Under the pieces are notes generated by a model. That model made no database searches and had not been told where the DNA came from. It saw nothing but the letters and a program-made list of their open reading frames with translations. A DNA stretch of 64,000 bases, taken from contig CANQMS010000006.1 in NCBI GenBank assembly GCA_947624995.1, positions 19,329 through 83,328 of the forward strand, written 5' to 3'. This DNA comes from an uncultured Clostridia bacterium. Its GTDB lineage: Bacteria > Bacillota > Clostridia > Oscillospirales > CAG-272. This document shows positions 33,697 to 42,661 of the stretch, piece after piece; positions within the stretch are counted from its first letter, which is position 1; the number at the start of each line of letters is the position of its first letter. Position numbers and translations under genes: made by a program.

Positions 33697-34770
33697 ATGA
33701 GCACGCTAAAGCTGAAAACGGCGCGGGCGCTCGATGGCGAGCCGGTCGTAATAAGATCCGAACCGGCAGACGGGCTCGTCGGGCTGCGCGGCAAGGTCTG
33801 CGGGAACGAGTGCGAGGGCTGCGTTTTCCCCGCCGTATACGAAAACGGCGCCGTCACCGCCATCGTGACCGCGCCTGCGGGCGAGCACGAGCTTGAAGTC
33901 GTGACCGGGGAGTCGGCGCCCGCGGTGACGCTGTCAAAAGTGGGCGACGGCAGAGTCGATATCGCGATAAACGGCGAGCCGTTCACCTCGTATGTGACGG
34001 ATCCGGCGCTCGCAAAGCCGTATCTCGGACCGGTGATGACATCGTTCGGCGAGAGCTACACAAGGCTCGACTTCGAGACGAAGGAGCACCCGCATCACCG
34101 CTCCGTCTTCTTCGGAGTAGGAGACGTGACGCTTGACGGCGGACCCGAGCACGTCGATTTCTGGAACGAGCCCGCAAACTGCGGCATACAGAAGTCAACG
34201 GGGATCAAAAACACAGTCTCAAACAACGTCTGCGCCTCATTCACGGCGGGGACGCAGTGGTGCTCGCACGACGGGGTGCCGATGATCGACGCCGAGTGCG
34301 AATACAAATTCTACGCGCAGAACCGCAGCGTCCGCTATATCGACCTCGCCCTCACGTACACGGCAGCGTACGGCGGCGTGACGTTCTGGAAGACGAAGGA
34401 GGCGGGACCGCTCGGCGTCCGCATGGCGGACCCGCTGCGCGCGGAGAGGGGCGGCTATATCGCCAATTCATACGGCGCGCGCGGAGAGGGCGAGTGCTGG
34501 GGGCGCGCCGCGAACTGGTGCGTCTACGGCGGCGAGCTTTCGGGGCACAAGATCGGCATCGCGGTGTTCGACGACCCCAGAAACGAGCGCTACCCGACCT
34601 CGTGGCATATCCGCGACTACGGTCTCTTCGCCGCGAACAACCTCTATTTCAAGGGCCCCGTTCGTATCGAATCAGGCGAAACCCTCACCTACCGATACCG
34701 CCTCGTCTTCTTCGAGGGGACGCCCGAGGCGGCGAGGATCGCCGACAGATTTATTGTTTATGCTAAATAA
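33697..34770 (+). CDS. DUF6807 (PmoA-like) family protein
   Basis: 357 residues, no signal peptide. The diagnostic block is KEHPHHRSVFFGVGDV followed by HVDFWNEP, with a C-terminal TYRYRLVFFEGTPEAARI. The family is found in carbohydrate-utilisation loci next to sugar isomerases and oxidoreductases; its chemistry is not established and the PmoA name is misleading. Pairing with the TIM-barrel gene upstream supports a role in breakdown of a plant- or host-derived sugar. A hairpin repeat starts 6 bases past the stop. Confidence 0.85.
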   Translation: MSTLKLKTARALDGEPVVIRSEPADGLVGLRGKVCGNECEGCVFPAVYENGAVTAIVTAPAGEHELEVVTGESAPAVTLSKVGDGRVDIAINGEPFTSYVTDPALAKPYLGPVMTSFGESYTRLDFETKEHPHHRSVFFGVGDVTLDGGPEHVDFWNEPANCGIQKSTGIKNTVSNNVCASFTAGTQWCSHDGVPMIDAECEYKFYAQNRSVRYIDLALTYTAAYGGVTFWKTKEAGPLGVRMADPLRAERGGYIANSYGARGEGECWGRAANWCVYGGELSGHKIGIAVFDDPRNERYPTSWHIRDYGLFAANNLYFKGPVRIESGETLTYRYRLVFFEGTPEAARIADRFIVYAK

Positions 34771-34776
34771 AATAAG

Positions 34777-34840
34777 CCGGGGGAAGTGCCTTTCGGGAAA
34801 GGCACTTCCCCCGGACCCCCATCTTCAAAGCTTTTTATGG
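34777..34840 (+). repeat. 3'-end hairpin repeat, copy 6
   Basis: 18-bp perfect stem (34777-34794 with 34797-34814), CCGGGGGAAGTGCC, identical to copy 2, then the tail ACCCCCATCTTCAAAGC and TTTTTATGG. It faces copy 7. Confidence 0.9.
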
Positions 34841-34849
34841 CTATTATTA

Positions 34850-34909
34850 TAAAAGCTTTTGAAGGAGGGGTGCGGGGAGGAAACTTTTCTCGAAAAGTTT
34901 CCTCCCCGC
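34850..34909 (-). repeat. 3'-end hairpin repeat, copy 7
   Basis: 18-bp perfect stem (34872-34889 with 34892-34909), reading GCGGGGAGGAAAC on the minus strand, tail ACCCCTCCTTCAAAAGC toward 34850. It lies 11 bases after the stop of the 715-residue protein. Confidence 0.9.
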
Positions 34910-34920
34910 GTTATTCCCCC

Positions 34921-37068
34921 TCAATCACTCCCGGCGTTTCCGATGACGGAGACGGAGAAAATTTCCCATATCTCGGCGGGCGCGTTCGTTGCGCCGACGC
35001 AGGTGCAGACGATGCGCAGGGATGTGCCGACGGTTATTTCGCCGTCCGCGAGCGACTGAACTTCCGCTTTCGGCAGCTCGATCATCGCGGAGACGTTCAT
35101 GGGGGCATCATGGCTGTCCGTCACCGAAACAGTGTACGTGTCTGCCGTCTCATCGACAACAACGCGGCAGTCGATGTAATATGCCTCCGTGTACGTACAT
35201 TCAATGCTTGAATAGTAGTCCGCGTGCGATTTCGGGACCGGGATGAGGGCGCAGACGGTGTCGGTGCCCTCCCTTTCGGAGAACCCGCCGTGCGGCCGGA
35301 CGTCCGCGACGAGCGCCCCCTCTGTCTCGGTGAGCGTGAGCCGCAGCTCAGCGCCGCTCATTCTGCGGACGGTGAAAAACGCGACGCAGAGGTCATAGCC
35401 CGAGAAAAAATCGGTGCCGAACCGCGCGGTGCGCGCGTCGAACTCGGTGTCTGATTTGACCTCCTCCCCGCCGCGGACTGCGTTCCCAAGGGTAAAGAGC
35501 TCCGCGACGGAGGAGACGTGGAAGACAGGGGCATACTTCGCCTCCGGCGCGCCGTTCGGGATGCTGCCGGTGCTCACGAGCGGAGCGGAAACGGATGCGG
35601 ACGGCCCCGGCATTGTCCCGAGGTAAAATACTTCGGGCTCGGGAGAGGAGACGGACTCCGTATAGACAGTTTCGTTCACGGTGACCTCCGCGCCGACAAC
35701 GGAGCGCGCCGCGTCTCCTTCAACGGCGAAGAATATCCAGTAACCGGCGCAGTCCTCGGTATACGCGGCGGGCACCGTGCAGTCGAGCGTGACCTTGAGG
35801 ACGCCGCCGTCGATATCGACGGAGCCGAGGCTGTATTCGATCTCGGAGCTGCGCGGCTCGTCGACATAGATGACAAACACGGAGCGGCTCCCGAGCGTTT
35901 CCTCGCTGCCGAAGAACTCCGCCATATCGTCAAACGATATGTTCCCGACATCACCTCTGTCGACGGCGAGCCCGGCGCGGACCGCGCGCTCGCGGATGGA
36001 GTCGAGGTCGTCTTTTGACGTTATGCGGAACACGGGGGCGTCTTCCCCGTCGTCATTCAGGGCGCCGCGGCGGAACTCGCCGAGCATTTCGGGGTGGAGG
36101 AACGTGTTTGCCCACGCGATCATGCAGAGGGTCACTTTTGGCGCGGTCGCCTCGACCGGCTCGATGGCGAGCACGCACGGGAGCTGAGCCGGGAACGTCT
36201 CCATGACGCCGCCCGCGTGGACGACGCGGACAGTGTCGCCGACGGCGAAGGTGTCCGGCGCGGTAAAGCCCGTGCGGCTGTCCGATCTCGACACATAGAC
36301 GAGGTCCCCGTCTGTGAGCCCGGAGTTTACGGTGTCGCCGGTCACCTCTACAAGCAGCGACTTCGGGAGGACCTCGGTGACGACCGCGTCAAATATGCCG
36401 CTGCCGACAAATTCAGCGCTCACGGACTCCGGCGCGTCCGCGCGGGGGACCGCGACGAGTACACAATAATTGAGATATTCGCCGCCCGGGAACTCCTGAC
36501 TGTAGGTGAAGACTACATCGAGCGAGGAGCCGCTGCGCTTGAATGTGAGCGTCGGCTCGCTGTTTTTGCATTCAAAGACGGTGGCGGGGACGACGTAGAG
36601 CACGTATTCGGAGAAAAACGCGCCGTCACATATTTTGGTTTTTTCGGTGAAGACGTCGTCCGCACCGGGGAGAAAGAGACTCTCGCGTATCTGCGCGAGC
36701 TCCTCCGGGGAGCCGACGGCGAACGCCGGAAGATACAGCCCGAGCTCGCCGCCCGTGGAGAGCCGCGGCTTGTAGTCGGACGAAAAGCCGGCGGGGCAGA
36801 GGAAGACGGAGCCCTTTTCGGCGAGGTCGCGGACGGAGATGCTGCCGGGTGCGCCCTCGGGACCGACTGGCGCGGACGCGGAGCGGAACGCAATGAGCAC
36901 GGCGGCGAGCGCGGCGAAGACGAGCACGGCGGCGGCAGCCGCCAATTTTGTGAGATTCTGTTCCCGCACCTCGCGGCTGCCCTCGGCGGCTTCGAGCACG
37001 AGGCTGTCGCCGAGCGAGCCGATAGCGGAGAGAAGATTATCGAACTTTTGTTCGTTTGTTCCGTTCAT
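34921..37068 (-). CDS. Membrane-anchored partner of the sigma factor, repeat-built
   Basis: 715 residues. Cytosolic N-terminus of about 40 residues, one membrane helix (about 43-62), then a large outer region. By eye it is modular: three related units near 113-222, 345-466 and 513-640 (each begins with a strand then S/E-E-L-x-x-I/L and has F/A-V-P/E late), and two OB-like units near 226-305 and 642-710 sharing VGD/T-V/L-R-V/I-V and A-P/F-A-Q/E. The first OB-like unit resembles DUF3221 (METFPAQL). Its start overlaps the sigma-factor stop by 4 bases, so it likely anchors or inhibits that factor, but no known anti-sigma domain was recognised. Confidence 0.7.
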   Translation of the reverse strand: MNGTNEQKFDNLLSAIGSLGDSLVLEAAEGSREVREQNLTKLAAAAAVLVFAALAAVLIAFRSASAPVGPEGAPGSISVRDLAEKGSVFLCPAGFSSDYKPRLSTGGELGLYLPAFAVGSPEELAQIRESLFLPGADDVFTEKTKICDGAFFSEYVLYVVPATVFECKNSEPTLTFKRSGSSLDVVFTYSQEFPGGEYLNYCVLVAVPRADAPESVSAEFVGSGIFDAVVTEVLPKSLLVEVTGDTVNSGLTDGDLVYVSRSDSRTGFTAPDTFAVGDTVRVVHAGGVMETFPAQLPCVLAIEPVEATAPKVTLCMIAWANTFLHPEMLGEFRRGALNDDGEDAPVFRITSKDDLDSIRERAVRAGLAVDRGDVGNISFDDMAEFFGSEETLGSRSVFVIYVDEPRSSEIEYSLGSVDIDGGVLKVTLDCTVPAAYTEDCAGYWIFFAVEGDAARSVVGAEVTVNETVYTESVSSPEPEVFYLGTMPGPSASVSAPLVSTGSIPNGAPEAKYAPVFHVSSVAELFTLGNAVRGGEEVKSDTEFDARTARFGTDFFSGYDLCVAFFTVRRMSGAELRLTLTETEGALVADVRPHGGFSEREGTDTVCALIPVPKSHADYYSSIECTYTEAYYIDCRVVVDETADTYTVSVTDSHDAPMNVSAMIELPKAEVQSLADGEITVGTSLRIVCTCVGATNAPAEIWEIFSVSVIGNAGSD

Positions 37069-37655
37069 TCCTCAATACCTTCCTTTTCGAGAAATTTTTT
37101 CAGCCTCCGCCGCAGGCTTGAGAGCGTGACGCGGACGCTCGCGTCCGTCGTCGTCAAGCGGCGCGCGATGGCGCGCGTGCCGTCCATGTAGAAATAGCGG
37201 CGCATGAAGATGATGCGCTGGCGCGGCGAAAGCGAGTACAAAAAGCGCGTTAACGCGTCCTTCAGCGCGATCTTGTCCGTCATGACGGCGTCGCTCCCGT
37301 CCGGGATGACGGCGGCGAGCTCGTCTATCGCGGCGGCAAAAGAGGGGGCGGAGCGCTTTTTCGCGGACGCGCGGCGTACACGGTCGAGGGCGAGGTTCCG
37401 GACGATGCGCGAAAGATACGCCTTCAGATTTTCGGGAGTTTCGGGCGGGATCGAGTTCCACACGCGCAGATACGCGTCATTGACGCACTCCTCCGCGTCC
37501 TCGCGGACGCCGAGAATGGTGTTCGCGACGGCGAAACAGTATGCGCCGTATTTTTCCGCAGTCTTTGAGATCGCGGACTCGGTGCGCTCGAGATAGAGCT
37601 TTACGATGTCGGCGTCGCTGCAACCGTGTCGGCTCGGTTGTCCTGCCGGTTTCAT
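37065..37655 (-). CDS. Sigma-70 family (ECF-type) RNA polymerase sigma factor
   Basis: 196 residues. Region 2 holds REDAEECVNDAYLRVWNSIP and the NLKAYLSRIVRNLALDRVRR stretch; region 4 holds LSPRQRIIFMRRYFYMDGTRAIARRL with the DNA-contacting helix after it. It lacks regions 1 and 3, as in ECF factors. It overlaps the downstream membrane protein (ATGA), the usual setting for sigma and anti-sigma pairs. Target promoters were not identified. Confidence 0.9.
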   Translation of the reverse strand: MKPAGQPSRHGCSDADIVKLYLERTESAISKTAEKYGAYCFAVANTILGVREDAEECVNDAYLRVWNSIPPETPENLKAYLSRIVRNLALDRVRRASAKKRSAPSFAAAIDELAAVIPDGSDAVMTDKIALKDALTRFLYSLSPRQRIIFMRRYFYMDGTRAIARRLTTTDASVRVTLSSLRRRLKKFLEKEGIEE

Positions 37656-37768
37656 TCGCTGTCACCTCGCTTTCGTGCTTTCAATAATAAAGACGCAAAT
37701 CACCCCGCAGATGTTAGCTGTGCGGGGCGATTTTTTTCGGAAAAACGGGACGGAAAATCCGGTTTCGT

Positions 37769-38008
37769 CTATTCGGCATTTTCGGGCGGGACGTATTCGA
37801 GGATGTCGGAGATGCCGCAGCCGAGCACGGAGCACATACGCGCGAGCACGTCGAGGTCGACCATCGCGACGTCGTTGTTGATATATCTGTTGAGCTGCGT
37901 CCGCTCCATCTCGGCGCATTTTGAAAACAAATTTTTGGACATGCCCGATTTTTCGAGCTGTTCTCCCAGCTTTATTTTTATTTTTCCGTGTTCGACATAT
38001 TTCAGCAT
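37769..38008 (-). CDS. Small XRE-type DNA-binding protein
   Basis: 79 residues from the ATG behind GGGGAAT. A longer open frame reaches back across the divergent lipoprotein gene and is rejected. Helix-turn-helix near 12-65: KLGEQLEKSGMSKNLFSKCA and CSVLGCGISDILEYV, with NRYINND in the recognition area. This matches small Cro/C1 or DUF-type HTH proteins. It is divergent from the lipoprotein gene at 38193, and GTGTAA-type sites lie between them. Confidence 0.8.
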   Translation of the reverse strand: MLKYVEHGKIKIKLGEQLEKSGMSKNLFSKCAEMERTQLNRYINNDVAMVDLDVLARMCSVLGCGISDILEYVPPENAE

Positions 38009-38130
38009 AATATTCCCCACATAAAGGTGTAATATACTTTTTAACAGTATAACATCCGCATGCCGAAAAAATAAGTCGTAAATAGCTATATGCAAAATCC
38101 AACACAAAATAATAAAATGAGTAAAAACTG

Positions 38131-38159
38131 TTGTGTAAAAAATTACACTATGATATAAT
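38131..38159 (+). promoter_or_regulatory. Promoter and palindrome upstream of the DUF4352 lipoprotein
   Basis: TTGTGT (38131-38136), 17-base spacer, TATAAT (38154-38159). The spacer and -35 are covered by a perfect palindrome GTGTAA-AAAA-TTACAC (38133-38148). A further GTGTAA occurs at 38027-38032, ahead of the divergent XRE gene. Confidence 0.6.
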
Positions 38160-38192
38160 ATACATACTATCACAAAAAAGGAGAATTTGCAA

Positions 38193-38855
38193 ATGAAAAA
38201 GAGGAAAACAGCGCCGGCGGCGCTGATTTTGGCGGCGGCGATCGCGGCGGTGACGGCGCTTTCGTCGTTCGGGTGCGTGTATGTGGGACCGACCGAGGAC
38301 GGACCGACAAAGGTGACGGACGGCGGGGCGGCGAACGGAGGCAATACCGGCGGAGGAAACGGAAGCAATACCGGCAGCACCGGAAACGCGAACGGAAGCA
38401 ATACCGACGGCGCGGGGGATGCGAACGGAGGGGACGAGACCTCGGGCGAGACCGTGTTCGGGATAGGCGACACGGCGGAATACAGGGGCGTCCGCGTGAC
38501 GCTCAAGAGCATCACGGAGAGCTACGGCAAGGAATATATGGAGCCCGGCGAGGGAAAGGTGTTCCTCGTCTGCGAATTCGAGGTCGAGAACGGCTCGGAT
38601 AAAGAGATAAACGTCAGCTCCGTTTTGTCGTTTGAAGCATACATAGACGATTACAACGCGAGCCTTGACATCCTCGCATGTACCTCGTCGGGGAAAGAGA
38701 CGATGGACGGGACGGCGGCTCCCGGGAAAAAGCTCGCCGGCGCCGTCGGCTACGAGGCGCCCGAGGGGTGGCAGACGGTAGAGATACGCTTCAAGGCTAA
38801 CGTCTGGTCCGACACCGCGTTCATCTTCAAGGCGAACAAATCGGAGATAGGATAA
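38193..38855 (+). CDS. DUF4352-type lipoprotein
   Basis: 220 residues. Signal peptide ending SSFGC (lipid-anchored Cys about 27), then an Asn/Gly/Thr-rich linker (NGGNTGGGNGSNTGSTGNA and onward, to about 85), then a beta-sandwich of the DUF4352 kind (FGIGDTAEYRGVRVTLKSI, VFLVCEFEVENGSDKEINVS, GAVGYEAPEGW). Such proteins sit on the outer face of the membrane; their role is unclear. AAAAAAGGAG precedes the ATG. Confidence 0.85.
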   Translation: MKKRKTAPAALILAAAIAAVTALSSFGCVYVGPTEDGPTKVTDGGAANGGNTGGGNGSNTGSTGNANGSNTDGAGDANGGDETSGETVFGIGDTAEYRGVRVTLKSITESYGKEYMEPGEGKVFLVCEFEVENGSDKEINVSSVLSFEAYIDDYNASLDILACTSSGKETMDGTAAPGKKLAGAVGYEAPEGWQTVEIRFKANVWSDTAFIFKANKSEIG

Positions 38856-38864
38856 ATAATAAAA

Positions 38865-38906
38865 AAACGACCGGGGACGCCTGTGGGCGTCCCCGGATGT
38901 TTTTGC
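38865..38906. terminator. Bidirectional terminator
   Basis: CCGGGGACGCC (38871-38881) pairs with GGCGTCCCCGG (38886-38896), with an A run before and TGTTTTTGC after. It serves the lipoprotein gene and the convergent surface-protein gene. Confidence 0.85.
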
Positions 38907-38918
38907 TTCAGGGCAGAT

Positions 38919-41271
38919 TTATCTGTCCTTTTTCTTGAAGCGGATGACTGTTGTCATGCCGATGCCGCTGAGAGCAAGCACGGTGATGAGAGCCGCGACG
39001 TGCGCGGTGTCACCCGTCGTCGGAGGCGTTACCTGACCGCCGGGAGTCGTGCCGCCGGGCGTCGTGCCGGGATCGGTCGTGCCGGGCGTCGAGGTGGGAA
39101 CAGCTTCCCATGTAGCGACGTACGTCACATCGCCTGTAACGGTATCGGTCACAGCGGGCTCCCAGCCCGTGAACTTGTAGCCGTCACGCGTAGGCGTGCC
39201 TTCGAACTTGGGCGTCGGGTTGGTCGAGAGCGTGGGATAAGTCTGAGACTTGAACGCTGTGCCCTTCGCGCCGTCCGTGTATGTGACATTGTACTTCTTC
39301 GCATATGCGAACGTACCGACTACTGCGGCATGGTCGGAGAGGGATGCTCCGGTCTCATCAACGAGCTTTACTTCTTCGTACTTCGTCAGGCAGAGCTGAT
39401 AATCGCACTGCGAGTTGTTAACATAAATGATCTTGTCGACGATCTCTTCACTGAGCGTCTTCGAAGCGAACTCGGGGTAGTTGCCGTCCTTCTTCGTTTC
39501 GACCCATGCGTCTACTGCGTAGAGGTTATCCTCAGCGTTAAGTACGCCGATAAGGTTGGCGATAACGTCATCGCGAGTGTAGCGGCAGTTCGTGTCGCCC
39601 ATGATGATGATCGGGTTCTTGGTCTTTGAATCGACAATGTACTTTGCAAGCTGCTTGAGCTGCTCCGCGCGTGCGTTCTTGTCACCGGGGGCATTGTCTG
39701 CGTCCATGTGGAGAGTGTAGACATCGACCTTAACGCCATTTGCTACTTCTGCCACAAAGTGACGGAATCCCTTTGTGATGAGTTTATCTGCTCCGTTCAA
39801 CTGGGGAATGTTGTAAAAATACTCATAGTAATTCATAGAGGGTATTTCTATGCCATATCCTTTATAAGGAGAGTAATTCTCTTCCCAAGCGACTTTCTTT
39901 TCCTGATCTACCGAAACAGTAGCTTTATTATAGAACAGCGAGAGTCCGTCAGTGTCCAATGAAATAAAGGGATAGGGGTAACCTTTGGATTGATCAAAAT
40001 GACTTAAAAGCTCTTTTGACGAAACATCTGTCGGAACGGTGTCCTTGTTCTTGTTTATCTCCTCGTAGTCTTTGAGACCCGCCGAGAGTTTATCACCATA
40101 GGTGAAGTTTTCGGAAACACCGATGATATCCCAGCCCTTTTCAGCGATAAGTTTGCCGAGAATTTCTGTTTTGTCAGCACCGGGACCGTCAGGATTTAAC
40201 GAAATATTCTTTTTACCATACGCGCCTAAGTCTAAGCTTATCTGATTAGGCAGACCGTCGACGTTGAAAGCAGCAGCGGTAAATGTGCCGTCACCCTTGC
40301 CGGTGAGCTCGAGAGCGTCTTTCTCAAGAATGTACTCCGGCTCTTTATAGTCCTTAACTGCTTCCCAGCCCTCGTTAACAAGGACGGAGACTTCTCTATT
40401 GTTCAGTGCCGTCGGATAAATAACAAGATCGCTGTATGTACCGAAGCCCCAGTGACCGGAAAAGCCGTCATTTGATCTACCGATAATAAGAGAAGTAAGA
40501 TTGTGAATATCCTCGGGTGAGAGATCCGCAAGTACTTTCCAGCTTGCATCGAGAGAGTACTGTGCCATGCTGCCGTCAATATAGAGAACAAGTCCGTTGG
40601 ATGCGGCATCATATGTTACCGTGACAGTATGCTCTTCATTGAACTTAAGAATGGTGGATTCATGATCCCATGCATCGAGAGCGCCATCGACCCAGTTTCC
40701 GCCGCCTTCAGCCTCATAATACGGATGTCTGCCGGAGCCGATGCATCCGTGATATGTCATGTGGATAGAAGTATCAGATCTTTCCGCTTCCGGGAGAGAA
40801 TCCGTGTTATTTCTGCCCTCGAAGTAATCCCTCTCCGCGAAAGAGAACAGCATTTCGAACTGGTATGTCCACGGGTTCTTGACCTTTGTGAGCGTGAACG
40901 AAACGGTGAAGCCGTCTATATCCGACACGTCTATTCGAGAAGATGTTGCTCGGGAGCTTGACATAGCCGTTATCGAGCTTTATGCCTTTTCCTTCTTCCC
41001 ACGTGGCGCACGTGGAATTAACGGTGGGCTTCAGCTTGTCCGCATCGTTCGCACGACCCTCATCACTGTCAAGCACGACTTCCTTAACGTCGGTCCTGCC
41101 GGAATGATCCTTCAGGTCCTTCTTAAAGTCGAACGCCGCGATCGGCGTTTTGCCGGTACCTGCCGGTGCGGTGTCCGCGCCGAGTACGGGTGACGCCGCT
41201 ACTGCGGAGAGCGCGAAGACCGTCGCCGCCGTCAGCACGAGCGCCAGGATTTTCTTGAAGCTGTGTTTCAT
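38919..41271 (-). pseudogene. Frameshifted cell-wall-anchored protein with LamG-like and EEP nuclease/phosphatase domains
   Basis: Two reading frames make one protein. The first starts at 41271 (GGAGG upstream) with a signal peptide (MKHSFKKILALVLTAA) and the first part of a LamG-like domain up to YVKLPSNIFS; the second continues with RIDVSDIDGFTVSFT to 38919. The frame changes near 40934-40947. The rest holds an endonuclease/exonuclease/phosphatase domain with intact-looking motifs (AAFNVDGLP, DIIGVSEN, TLHMDADN, IIMGDTNC, SDHAAVV), an InlB-type repeat (YKFTGW, VTYVATWE), a Thr/Pro/Gly linker, a PPTTGD sorting motif, a hydrophobic helix and a basic tail. Intact, it would be about 780 residues and sortase-attached. 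A sequencing error could mimic the frameshift. Confidence 0.85.
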
Positions 41272-41324
41272 TTTTTGATTCCTCCATAAAATTGTGAGCT
41301 TCAACGCTAATTATGTATGTAATT

Positions 41325-41353
41325 ATTATACACGCCCCGCCTCCCTCTGTCAA
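41325..41353 (-). promoter_or_regulatory. Consensus promoter of the surface-protein gene
   Basis: On the minus strand, perfect TTGACA (41353-41348), 17-base spacer, perfect TATAAT (41330-41325). Confidence 0.8.
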
Positions 41354-41444
41354 CCGCTTATTTCAATATGACGAAAATTTATTTTTCAGACGCGCCCGAT
41401 TTTATACACTTTTTTCCTTTTTATAGCGCATTGTGACAATTGTG

Positions 41445-41490
41445 TTACAAAAAAAGACCGTCCCCCGGCTTTCGCCGAAGGACGGTTTTT
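41445..41490 (-). terminator. Terminator of rplM-rpsI
   Basis: ACCGTCC (41455-41461) pairs with GGACGGT (41478-41484), with an inner GGC/GCC pair; on the minus strand it runs into CTTTTTTTG. Confidence 0.8.
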
Positions 41491-41545
41491 CCGAAAACAA
41501 AATTTCCGTGACGGTTTCGCTTTTGCCGCTTCTTTCCCGCGTTCC

Positions 41546-41947
41546 TTATCTCTTTGAGAACTGGGACGCACGGCGCGCCTTTTTGAGACCGTACTTCTTT
41601 CTCTCGACCATTCTCGGGTCGCGGCGGAGGAACCCGGCGCGCTTGAGCGCGGGGCGGAAGTTCTCGTCCGCATTGCAGAGGGCGCGGGCGAGCCCGTGAC
41701 GGATGGCGCCTGCCTGCCCGGAATAGCCGCCGCCGCGAACGGTGGCGATGATGTCAAACTTGCCCTCGGTGTCGGTGACGGCGAAGGGCTGGTTGACGAT
41801 GAGCTTGAGCGTGTCAAGCCCGAAATAGTTGTCTATATCTCTGCCGTTGATCGTCACGACGCCGGAGCCGGGAACGATGCGGACGCGGGCGACGGACTTC
41901 TTTCTTCTGCCGGTGCCGTAGAAATAGGGTTTAGCGCTTGTGTACAT
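41546..41947 (-). CDS. rpsI: 30S ribosomal protein S9
   Basis: 133 residues, the standard length. Seen: [50 protein letters not shown] and the extended basic tail ending SQFSKR that reaches the P-site tRNA. Co-transcribed after rplM with 18 bases between them. Confidence 0.98.
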   Translation of the reverse strand: MYTSAKPYFYGTGRRKKSVARVRIVPGSGVVTINGRDIDNYFGLDTLKLIVNQPFAVTDTEGKFDIIATVRGGGYSGQAGAIRHGLARALCNADENFRPALKRAGFLRRDPRMVERKKYGLKKARRASQFSKR

Positions 41948-41965
41948 TTAATCGTCCTCCCTTTC

Positions 41966-42394
41966 TTATATCTCGTAAGCCTCGGGCTTCTGTGCCTGCT
42001 GCTTATGCTCGGGTCCGCGGTAAACGCGGAGCCTCGTTATCGCCTTGTCGCCGATGGAGTTCTTCGGGAGCATCCCCTTGACGGCGAGCTCCATTGCGAG
42101 CTCGGGGCGGGTCGCCATCAGCGTCTTATACTGGACTTCCTTCAGTCCGCCGATGTAGCCGGAGTGACGGCGATAATACTTCTGCGTGAGCTTTTTGCCC
42201 GTGAGGACTGCCTTTTCCGCGTTTATGACGATAACATATTCGCCGCAGTCGACATGGGGCGTGAATTCGGGGCGGTGCTTGCCGCGCAGGATCGTGGCGG
42301 CGGCGACAGCCGTCTTCCCGAGAGGCTTGCCCGCCGCGTCTATTACGTACCACTTGCGGCTGACAGTCTCTTTCTTTGCCATGTAGGTTGACAT
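41966..42394 (-). CDS. rplM: 50S ribosomal protein L13
   Basis: 142 residues from the ATG behind ACGGAGG; the longer frame adds 16 residues beyond the ribosome site. Seen: [52 protein letters not shown] and [19 protein letters not shown]. First gene of the conserved rplM-rpsI operon. Confidence 0.98.
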   Translation of the reverse strand: MSTYMAKKETVSRKWYVIDAAGKPLGKTAVAAATILRGKHRPEFTPHVDCGEYVIVINAEKAVLTGKKLTQKYYRRHSGYIGGLKEVQYKTLMATRPELAMELAVKGMLPKNSIGDKAITRLRVYRGPEHKQQAQKPEAYEI

Positions 42395-42443
42395 TTTGCT
42401 TCCTCCGTTATATAAAAAGCATTTTTCGAGTCGTGCAGGCATG

Positions 42444-42472
42444 ATTATACATTATCGCCGCCGCCTTGTCAA
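42444..42472 (-). promoter_or_regulatory. Consensus promoter of rplM-rpsI
   Basis: On the minus strand, perfect TTGACA (42472-42467), 17-base spacer, perfect TATAAT (42449-42444). Confidence 0.8.
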
Positions 42473-42661
42473 TACGAAAACGGAAAAAAGTTTTCGGAAT
42501 TTCAAAAAAAGTATAGACTATCTCTCAAAAGCTCGCGAAAGCTCGCGTTTTTGCGCCTCATTTTCGCCGGCGGTACACGTTTTTTCTTCTCCCGCATATT
42601 TACTTTCGGAAAAAAATCTGCTACAATTATCTATAGCTATGCGGCATTAAGGAGGCGTACC

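Noticed and set aside
37769..38515. 248-codon minus-strand frame including the small XRE gene
   Set aside because: Its upstream part crosses the divergent DUF4352 lipoprotein gene, which has a signal peptide, ribosome site and promoter. The good ribosome site at 38008 gives a 79-residue HTH protein.
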